From assembly GCA_964593555.1 (NCBI GenBank), contig CAZQIC010000047.1, positions 1 through 31,021 of the forward strand: DNA of 31,021 nt, read 5' to 3'. The notes below the pieces were generated by a model. The model ran no database searches and was not told the origin of the DNA. It saw only the letters and a list, made by a program, of their open reading frames with translations. The translations under genes and the position numbers were made by a program. Of the stretch, positions 24,760-31,021 are shown one piece after another (within the stretch, counting starts at the first letter, position 1; each line of letters starts with the position of its first letter). This DNA is from CAZQIC01 sp964593555 (GTDB lineage: Bacteria; Bacteroidota; Bacteroidia; JAFLBG01).

Positions 24760-26022
24760 ATGAGGATCTTAATCAAGAACATAAAAAAGCTAGTCCAGGT
24801 TCGGGAAGAAGGTGCTTTAATATTAAAAGGGAAAGACCAACAACATTTACCCTGTATTGAAAATGCCTGGTTAGCCATTGAAAATGGACTTATAGCAGAT
24901 TACGGCACCATGGATGATTTCCCCGGAATTAGCGATTGGACCAACCTTGATGTTATTGACGCAACTGGTAAATTAGTATTTCCCTCCTGGTGTGATTCAC
25001 ATACTCATATTGTTTATGCAAACAGCCGCGAAGAAGAATTTGTTGATCGGATAAAAGGAATGAGTTACCAGGATATTGCATCAAAGGGCGGCGGAATACT
25101 TAATTCCGCAAAACGAATGCAAAAAGCTTCTGAAGAAGAATTACTTGTAAGCGCGTTAAACAGAATAAATGAGGTAATGGCACATGGAACCGGCGCTATT
25201 GAGATCAAAAGCGGGTATGGACTCACCCTGAAGGATGAATTAAAAATGCTGTGCGTCATAAAAAAATTAAAGGAAGTTAGTCCGATTACAATCAAGGCTA
25301 CTTTCTTAGGCGCTCATGCGATACCGGAGCAATATAAAAGCAACAAAGAAAAATATATTGATATTGTTATTAAAGAAATGCTGCCGCAGGTAGCAGGAGA
25401 AAAATTGGCCGAGTACTGCGATGTGTTTTGTGAGGATAATTATTTCACCTATGACGAAACGGTAAAAATATTAAACGCGGCGAACAGATTGGGATTACGA
25501 GGCAAAGTTCATGCAGAACAATTAAGCAATAGTGGCGGTGTAAATGCAGGTGTTGAATGTAACGCGATTAGTGTTGACCACTTGGAATACGTTGGAGAAA
25601 AAGAAATTGACTTGCTAAAAAACTCTTCGACCATGCCTACGATTTTACCCGGTGCACAATGGTTTTTGCAATTACCATTTCCTCCGGCAAGAAAAATGAT
25701 AGATGCAGGATTGCCTATTGCTATCGCAAGCGATTATAACCCAGGCAGCTGCCCAAGCGGAAATATTAATTTTATGTTATCACTTGCATGTGTACAATAT
25801 AAGCTAACACCTGAAGAAGCGATCAACGCAGCAACAATTAATTCTGCTTATGCAATGGGAGTTGAAAAAGAATTAGGATCGATTACTATTGGGAAGAAAG
25901 CAAATGTTTTTATTACAAAAGAAATTCCAGATTATTCATTTATCCCGTACTCGTTTGCAAACAACTTAACAGAAACAATTATACTTAACGGAATTATTCA
26001 AAAAGATAAAACCATTAATTAA
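24760..26022 (+). CDS. hutI: Imidazolonepropionase
   Basis: Third enzyme of histidine degradation: opens 4-imidazolone-5-propionate to N-formimino-L-glutamate in the cytoplasm. The 420-residue amidohydrolase has the metal-site His81/His83 (CDSHTHIVYA), the conserved IEIKSGYGL motif, His251 and Glu254 (KVHAEQ), the SVDHLEYV strand with His274, and Asp325 (IASDYNPGSCPS). Length is typical. The ribosome-binding region is weak, as is usual in this phylum. ftcD starts 1 nt after the stop, so the two are surely co-transcribed. The genes for the first steps (hutH, hutU) are not in the window. Confidence 0.96.
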   Translation: MRILIKNIKKLVQVREEGALILKGKDQQHLPCIENAWLAIENGLIADYGTMDDFPGISDWTNLDVIDATGKLVFPSWCDSHTHIVYANSREEEFVDRIKGMSYQDIASKGGGILNSAKRMQKASEEELLVSALNRINEVMAHGTGAIEIKSGYGLTLKDELKMLCVIKKLKEVSPITIKATFLGAHAIPEQYKSNKEKYIDIVIKEMLPQVAGEKLAEYCDVFCEDNYFTYDETVKILNAANRLGLRGKVHAEQLSNSGGVNAGVECNAISVDHLEYVGEKEIDLLKNSSTMPTILPGAQWFLQLPFPPARKMIDAGLPIAIASDYNPGSCPSGNINFMLSLACVQYKLTPEEAINAATINSAYAMGVEKELGSITIGKKANVFITKEIPDYSFIPYSFANNLTETIILNGIIQKDKTIN

Positions 26023-26023
26023 C

Positions 26024-27706
26024 ATGGAACAATTAGTAGAGTGTGTGCCAAATTTTTCTGAAGGACGTGACATGCAAGTCATCAAGCAAATCACCAGCGA
26101 AATTGAATCTGTTGAAGGTGTTAAACTACTGAACGTTGATCCGGGCAAAGCGACCAACAGAACTGTGGTGACTTTTGTTGGTAATCCCAAAGCTGTGATT
26201 GAGGCAGCTTTTCTTGCCATTAAAAAAGCCGGCGAATTAATTGATATGAGTAAACACAAAGGTGAACACCCGCGAATGGGCGCAATGGATGTTTGTCCGC
26301 TTATACCCATTGCGGGAATTACCATGGAAGAAACCGCAAAATTCGCTCAACAATTAGCGCAACGCGTTGGCAAAGAATTAAACATCCCGGTTTATTTATA
26401 TGAAGAAGCGCAGGCAAATAAATCAAGAAGCAACTTATCGGTTATAAGATCTGGAGAATATGAAGGCTTCTCAAAAAAAATAAAATTACCTGAATGGAAG
26501 CCGGATTTTGGTCCGCAGGAATTCGACACCAAACGCGGTGCAAGTGTTATAGGTGCCAGAGATTTTTTAGTGGCCTTAAATATTAACCTTAACACAACAT
26601 CGGTACGTCGCGCTAACGCTATTGCATTTGATGTGCGTGAAACAGGTCGTGTTAAAAGAGAGGGAAATCCTATAACAGGAAAAATCATCAATGATGAAAA
26701 AGGAAATCCTGTTTACATTCCCGGCTCTTTAAAAAGTGTAAAGGCAATTGGTTGGTTTATTGAGGAATATGGCGTAGCACAAATTTCCATGAATCTTACC
26801 AATGTAAATATTACTTCCGTGCATGTGGCGTTTGATGAAGTAAGTAAAAAAGCAAGCGAGAGAGGAATACGTGTTACCGGTTCGGAATTAGTTGGCTTGA
26901 TCCCATTAAAATCGTTATTGGATGCCGGAAAATATTTTTTAAAAAAACAACAACGCTCCATTGGCGTTTCAGAAAAAGAATTAATAAAAATTGCAGTAAA
27001 ATCAATGGGGCTTGATGAACTTTCTCCATTTAAACCCGAGGAAAGAATAATAGAGTACCTGCTTAAGGATCTTTCAAAAGCAAAACTGGTTAACATGAAC
27101 CTGATTGCATTTGCGGATGAAACTGCAAGCGAAAGTCCTGCGCCGGGCGGAGGTTCAATATCGGCATACATTGGTGCATTGGGTATATCCCTGGGAACAA
27201 TGGTGGCCAACTTATCAAGCCATAAGCCTGGCTGGGACGATAAATGGGAAGAGTTTTCTAATTGGGCAGAAAAAGGACAACGAATTAAAGATGATCTGTT
27301 AAAATTAGTAGATGAGGATACCAACGCATTCAATAAAATAATGCAGGCTTTTTCTTTGGCAAAGACCTCAGAGGAGGAAAAAAAATTAAGAACGCAAGCT
27401 ATACAGGATGCAACTAAATATGCCACCGAAGTTCCATTTAAAGTAATGCAACTGACTTATAGTTCTTTAGAGATAATCAAAGCCATGGCCGAAACAGGCA
27501 ATCCTAATTCAATATCCGACGCAGGAGTTGGGGCACTTTGTGCGAGAAGCGCTGTTATGGGAGCATACCTCAATGTTAAAATAAATGCCAAAGGATTAAA
27601 TGATAAGGCTTTTGCGGATAATATTGTAAAAGAAGGCACCTTGATACAGGAAAAAACCATTGAGCTTGAAAAAGAAATATTAAATACAGTGAATAACAAA
27701 CTTTAA
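26024..27706 (+). CDS. ftcD: Bifunctional glutamate formimidoyltransferase / formimidoyl-THF cyclodeaminase
   Basis: Moves the formimino group from formiminoglutamate, the HutI product, to tetrahydrofolate, releasing glutamate; the second domain then forms methenyl-THF and ammonia. The 560-residue protein is a full fusion. The transferase part (about 1-330) has VECVPNFSEGRD and Glu81-His82 in KGEHPRMGAMD, the His that serves as the catalytic residue in the mammalian enzyme. The cyclodeaminase part (about 350-560) has ADETASESPAPGGGSISAYI. The size and order match the animal bifunctional enzyme. It follows hutI by 1 nt. The product links histidine breakdown to one-carbon metabolism. Confidence 0.95.
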   Translation: MEQLVECVPNFSEGRDMQVIKQITSEIESVEGVKLLNVDPGKATNRTVVTFVGNPKAVIEAAFLAIKKAGELIDMSKHKGEHPRMGAMDVCPLIPIAGITMEETAKFAQQLAQRVGKELNIPVYLYEEAQANKSRSNLSVIRSGEYEGFSKKIKLPEWKPDFGPQEFDTKRGASVIGARDFLVALNINLNTTSVRRANAIAFDVRETGRVKREGNPITGKIINDEKGNPVYIPGSLKSVKAIGWFIEEYGVAQISMNLTNVNITSVHVAFDEVSKKASERGIRVTGSELVGLIPLKSLLDAGKYFLKKQQRSIGVSEKELIKIAVKSMGLDELSPFKPEERIIEYLLKDLSKAKLVNMNLIAFADETASESPAPGGGSISAYIGALGISLGTMVANLSSHKPGWDDKWEEFSNWAEKGQRIKDDLLKLVDEDTNAFNKIMQAFSLAKTSEEEKKLRTQAIQDATKYATEVPFKVMQLTYSSLEIIKAMAETGNPNSISDAGVGALCARSAVMGAYLNVKINAKGLNDKAFADNIVKEGTLIQEKTIELEKEILNTVNNKL

Positions 27707-27747
27707 CTTTAAACTTTCGTATAAATAGCCCTTAGTACAATATTTTT

Positions 27748-30012
27748 ATGGCGATACACATCACAAACCAAAAGTTAAGAAGGGTACTATTCTTCTTCCC
27801 TCTTCAACTTCTTTTTGTTGTGGTGAAGAAGAATTTAATGTTGGTTGTTTTTTGGATATTGTTGTTTTGCATTATCACCCAAAAAGCTGCAGCTAGTTAT
27901 GGTATCCCATTTCTTTTTCTTAGCCCCGAATATCTTGGCAAGGTAGACTTCTGGTCATATTTTATCACAGGTTTTGCCTGTGGAGGTTTTATTATGGGCT
28001 TCAATATCACAAGCTATATCATGAATAGCTTTCGTTTTCCTTTCATAGCCACACTTCGTCATCCGTTTTTTAAATTTTGTCTGAACAACAGTGTTATTCC
28101 TGTCGCCTTCATCATTGTATATATAATTAGCATTTACAGGTTTCAGACCAAGGAACAATTTGAAAGTACAGGTGATGTACTTATTGATATCCTCGGCCTC
28201 CTCTTAGGTTGCGTAATTTTTATTGTACTTGCATTGGGATATTTTCACAAGCTCAACAAGGATATATTTAAAATGTTTGGTGTCAAAACTTATGAACCGG
28301 GTAAAAGACCAAACAGATCAGCAAGTAAAACAGCAAGTGTTTTAAACGTCAGGAAAAAAAATAGAAGAGACTGGCACGTGGAAACTTACCTCAGCGGATT
28401 TACTTCCATAAGATTAGCAAGGGGTTATCAGCATTACAAAAAAGAAATGTTGATACGGGTTTTCAAACAAAATCACTATATAGCAGCTTTCTTCGAAGTG
28501 TTTGCTATTATAAGTCTCATTGTATTAGGACTTTTTCGCGAGATACCGGCTTTTGAAATACCTGCAGGAGCGAGTCTCTTTCTCTTGTTCACAATGTACA
28601 TTATGCTTACCAGTGCATTATATTCCTGGTTCAGGGGCTGGGCAAACCTAATCTTTATTGCCTTGCTTGTTACACTAAACTTCGCCTACACATCAAATAT
28701 ATTTGATTCAGAAACCAGGGCATATGGATTAAATTACAAAGCGGAAAAATCAGAATTTAGTTACCAGCGTTTAATAGAAGACGATAGTAAGAAAGAAATG
28801 AAGCAGGATGATATTGCTTATACGATAGAGATCCTGAACAAGTGGAGATTAAAAAACTCTGCGAGCAGCATTAAAAACAAAACAAAACCCAAACTTGTAA
28901 TTATCAATACTTCAGGAGGCGGTATGCGTTCTACCTTATGGACATTTAAAACATTGACCTATGCTGATAGTGCATTGAATGGTGAATTATTAAAACATAC
29001 CGTTTTAATGGCCGGCTCATCAGGAGGTTTAGTAGGAGCCGCGTACTTAAGAGAATTGTACTTACAAAAGCAGCAGGGGAAAATTGCTTCGTACTATGAC
29101 AATACTTACCTCAACAATGTTTCCAAGGATATACTGAACCCAATGGCATTCAGTATTGCGACAACAGATTTATTCTTTCGCTTTCAACGGTTTAAGGATG
29201 GAAAACATTCATACGCCAAAGACCGCGCTTATGCTTTTGAAACTGCCTTAAATGAAAATACAAACCATGTTTTAGAAAAACGCTTATCAGATTACAGAGA
29301 ACCAGAAGCGAACGCAGTGATACCATTGATGATCATGGCTCCTACCATAATCAATGATGGAAGAAAATTATTTATTTCTCCTCAGCCGGTTTCATACCTT
29401 ACTCAAAATTCGATACGTGGAACAGTTTCCATAAATCCACTGATCGAGGGAATTGAGTTCAGCAGATTTTTTGAAAAACAGGAAGCAGATAATTTAAGAT
29501 TTACAAGCGCCCTTCGGATGAACTCTACCTTCCCTTATATAATGCCATTAACAACACTTCCAAGTAACCCGGAGATAGATGTTTTCGACTCGGGCATGCG
29601 GGACAATTTTGGGATTGAAACCACATTGCGGTTTCTGTTCACATTCAGAAACTGGATAAACTCAAATACAAGCGGTGTCGTTATTATTCAATTGAGAGAT
29701 AAACACAAACAATCGGAGATAAAAGAAAGCGGGACAAAAACACTGATACAGCATTTATCAATGCCGCTTGGCAGTTTTTACGGCAACCTATTCAGTGTAC
29801 AGGATTATAGTCAACACCAGCAAATTCAGTATGCAAGTTTGTGGTTTGATGGCAAAATTGATTTTGTTGACCTTGAAATGAGGAACGAAAAAAACAATAA
29901 AGTTTCCTTAAGCTGGCACTTAACAAATAAGGAAAAGAAAAATATTCTGGAATCAATCAACCTGCCGCAAAACCAGGAATCTGTAAGAAGGCTTCAGGAA
30001 TTAATTCAATAA
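27748..30012 (+). CDS. Membrane-anchored patatin-like phospholipase
   Basis: A 754-residue protein with about seven membrane segments in its first 320 residues (about 29-46, 70-92, 115-131, 144-166, 244-264, 273-293, 297-315) and a soluble patatin-like lipase domain after residue 380. The catalytic features are present: oxyanion-hole glycines (TSGGGMRS, about 388-395), the nucleophile elbow GSSGG with Ser425, and a candidate catalytic Asp614 in DSGMRDNFG. Patatins hydrolyse acyl esters of lipids through a Ser-Asp dyad. The domain should face the cytoplasm or periplasm depending on membrane topology, which I cannot decide. It starts 41 nt after ftcD without an evident promoter, so some read-through is likely, but no functional link is apparent. 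Confidence 0.82.
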   Translation: MAIHITNQKLRRVLFFFPLQLLFVVVKKNLMLVVFWILLFCIITQKAAASYGIPFLFLSPEYLGKVDFWSYFITGFACGGFIMGFNITSYIMNSFRFPFIATLRHPFFKFCLNNSVIPVAFIIVYIISIYRFQTKEQFESTGDVLIDILGLLLGCVIFIVLALGYFHKLNKDIFKMFGVKTYEPGKRPNRSASKTASVLNVRKKNRRDWHVETYLSGFTSIRLARGYQHYKKEMLIRVFKQNHYIAAFFEVFAIISLIVLGLFREIPAFEIPAGASLFLLFTMYIMLTSALYSWFRGWANLIFIALLVTLNFAYTSNIFDSETRAYGLNYKAEKSEFSYQRLIEDDSKKEMKQDDIAYTIEILNKWRLKNSASSIKNKTKPKLVIINTSGGGMRSTLWTFKTLTYADSALNGELLKHTVLMAGSSGGLVGAAYLRELYLQKQQGKIASYYDNTYLNNVSKDILNPMAFSIATTDLFFRFQRFKDGKHSYAKDRAYAFETALNENTNHVLEKRLSDYREPEANAVIPLMIMAPTIINDGRKLFISPQPVSYLTQNSIRGTVSINPLIEGIEFSRFFEKQEADNLRFTSALRMNSTFPYIMPLTTLPSNPEIDVFDSGMRDNFGIETTLRFLFTFRNWINSNTSGVVIIQLRDKHKQSEIKESGTKTLIQHLSMPLGSFYGNLFSVQDYSQHQQIQYASLWFDGKIDFVDLEMRNEKNNKVSLSWHLTNKEKKNILESINLPQNQESVRRLQELIQ

Positions 30013-30067
30013 TGGAATTTATTACATGTATCTCTCGAAATAATAAAATTGTTTTGCAAAGTAATTT

Positions 30068-31009
30068 TTAATACGCATAATCAGAAATCGTACTTCTAAG
30101 CAATATTCCGTTGGCAAAATAAGGTTTAGAACCGCTTAGTAAAATATCATACGTATACTCTTCTTTGTAAGGCAGCAAATTAGCTGATACAACTTTGGAA
30201 TTGCCAACTATATCACCCGGTTTTAACTTGCCAATCATTATTCCGTTCTCCAAGGGATGACCAGGAGAGGCAAACACCTCATTGCCATTTTCAAGTTTTA
30301 AATGAATAACTTGATGAGAATATACTTTCGTTTTAGCTGTTTTCACTACAACACATTGCTTTTTCATTCCCAAAGAGTCAACGGTATATACAGTATCTCC
30401 TCTTTGTATTTTGTTTATTTCAAGTTCTCCATTTTTTGTTAATATTTTTGTTAGGCCGGATAGACATATAGGGCAGTCCAAATATGAATCTGCCCTCACA
30501 ACCTCAATCATATTTCCATAGGTATCTATTAGACCCAAAACAACAAAATGCTTTCTTGATTTTCTAGGCTCCAAAGACACATATATTCTATATATGTACC
30601 TTTTGACCTTATAAGTATCATCCAATGAGTCGCTAATTGCTTTTAGTTTAGTATAACATCCACTTTCTCTAGCTTGAGATATGTATATGTTATCAACCCA
30701 AACTTCAGATATGTCCTTAAAGAGAATTATGCCCTGCACCAACTTCTTATATTCTTTATATATCTTAATTTTTTCAGTAACCAGGGAAGTATCTTTTATC
30801 TGCAAATTTTTAATAATGGCGTTAAGCGCATCCTTATTCTCTGTTATCTTATTCCAGTATCTCCGATAGTGACAATCATATTTTTTATTGTCAATGACAC
30901 AGCTATCAGAAAATCCTACAGGATAAGAATCCCAATCACAATATATAATGTTAGGATATCTTTTAGATATAATAGAGTTTATACCGAATAAGATATTAAG
31001 AACATAAAG
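30068..31009 (-). CDS. Hint-domain protein, start unresolved
   Basis: The reading frame is open from an in-frame TAA at 31012-31010 to the stop at 30068 (313 codons) but has no ATG or GTG; the only usual start is a TTG at 30805, which would discard 68 plausible codons. The first of these look like a signal peptide (LYVLNILFGINSIISKRYPN). The middle (about 70-175) is not recognised. The last 130 residues are a Hint (Hedgehog/intein) domain: the nucleophile Cys in CLSGLTKI, GDTVYTVD, SPGHPL with the block-B His, and TYDILLSGSKPYFANGILL. The domain ends Leu-Arg-Ser, not the intein His-Asn, so full splicing is not expected. It is convergent with the patatin gene; the 55-nt gap holds no strong terminator. 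Confidence 0.7.
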   Translation of the reverse strand, partial: LYVLNILFGINSIISKRYPNIIYCDWDSYPVGFSDSCVIDNKKYDCHYRRYWNKITENKDALNAIIKNLQIKDTSLVTEKIKIYKEYKKLVQGIILFKDISEVWVDNIYISQARESGCYTKLKAISDSLDDTYKVKRYIYRIYVSLEPRKSRKHFVVLGLIDTYGNMIEVVRADSYLDCPICLSGLTKILTKNGELEINKIQRGDTVYTVDSLGMKKQCVVVKTAKTKVYSHQVIHLKLENGNEVFASPGHPLENGIMIGKLKPGDIVGNSKVVSANLLPYKEEYTYDILLSGSKPYFANGILLRSTISDYAY

Positions 31010-31021
31010 TTAGAAAAAAGT

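Noticed and set aside
26713..27426. A 237-codon open frame on the minus strand inside ftcD
   Set aside because: It is antisense to the well-supported cyclodeaminase coding region, shows no recognisable motif and no plausible signal or domain.
27697..27715. Short ACTTTAA-type repeat after ftcD
   Set aside because: Two to three imperfect units in an AT-rich gap are within chance expectation.
30013..30067. Shared terminator between the patatin and Hint genes
   Set aside because: Only weak A-T pairing (AAAATT with AATTTT) is found, with no GC stem.
30068..30500. A complete self-splicing intein
   Set aside because: The Hint core is present but the C-terminal His-Asn and a downstream extein are missing, and no homing endonuclease domain is seen.
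1..31021. Defence island, prophage or integrated element
   Set aside because: No integrase, transposase, restriction, toxin-antitoxin or phage structural gene was recognised, and the gene content is ordinary chromosomal apart from the Hint gene.

Overview
The window reads as a chromosomal segment of a Bacteroidota bacterium, probably an environmental or metagenome assembly. Four kinds of evidence point there. Two proteins end in type IX secretion (T9SS) type A sorting domains and one in the type B (gliding-motility-associated) domain. The lipoproteins and the TonB receptor belong to families typical of the phylum. Several promoters carry the phylum's TAnnTTTG -7 element. The sequence is AT-rich. 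No rRNA, tRNA, CRISPR array, transposase or phage gene was recognised. No gene-free stretch exceeds 300 bases.

Layout. 1-2032 (minus): an operon of a small coiled-coil protein, ZapA and RNase Y (rny, cut off by the window edge). 2072-4227 (minus): an outer-membrane barrel gene followed by a lipoprotein gene, closed by a terminator. 4299-11951 (plus): an M23 peptidase, a GEVED/PKD protein with a type A sorting domain, and a 1449-residue type B protein carrying ten tandem Ig/PKD-like repeats. 12000-13476 (plus): rplS and an inward-rectifier K+ channel, each followed by a clear hairpin. 13495-19786 (minus): a secreted propeller-like protein, a PorE-like OmpA protein and an AsmA-like protein. 19943-21045 (minus): aroC with a GC-rich palindromic insert inside its reading frame. 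21160-24629 (minus): a TonB-dependent receptor and a DUF4249 lipoprotein, interrupted on paper by 100 Ns. 24760-27706 (plus): hutI and a fused ftcD, the last steps of histidine degradation. 27748-30012 (plus): a membrane-anchored patatin-like protein. 30068-31009 (minus): a protein ending in a Hint domain, with an unresolved start.

How the genes work together. Much of the window builds or decorates the cell envelope: ZapA (division), an M23 hydrolase, an OmpA/PorE-like peptidoglycan anchor, an AsmA-like protein, T9SS cargo, and a TonB receptor with its lipoprotein. Metabolic genes are aroC (chorismate) and hutI-ftcD. HutI makes formiminoglutamate, which FtcD consumes with tetrahydrofolate.

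Most notable observations: (1) a 36-bp, 78% G+C palindromic element read in frame inside aroC; (2) a Hint-domain protein lacking the usual C-terminal His-Asn and with no normal start codon; (3) an exact 55-bp duplication flanking the N gap, which shows the gap is an assembly artefact and that receptor and lipoprotein genes are 2 nt apart; (4) probable leaderless transcripts for the M23 peptidase and aroC; (5) several palindromes placed at promoters. I did not find a convincing wholly new multi-gene system.
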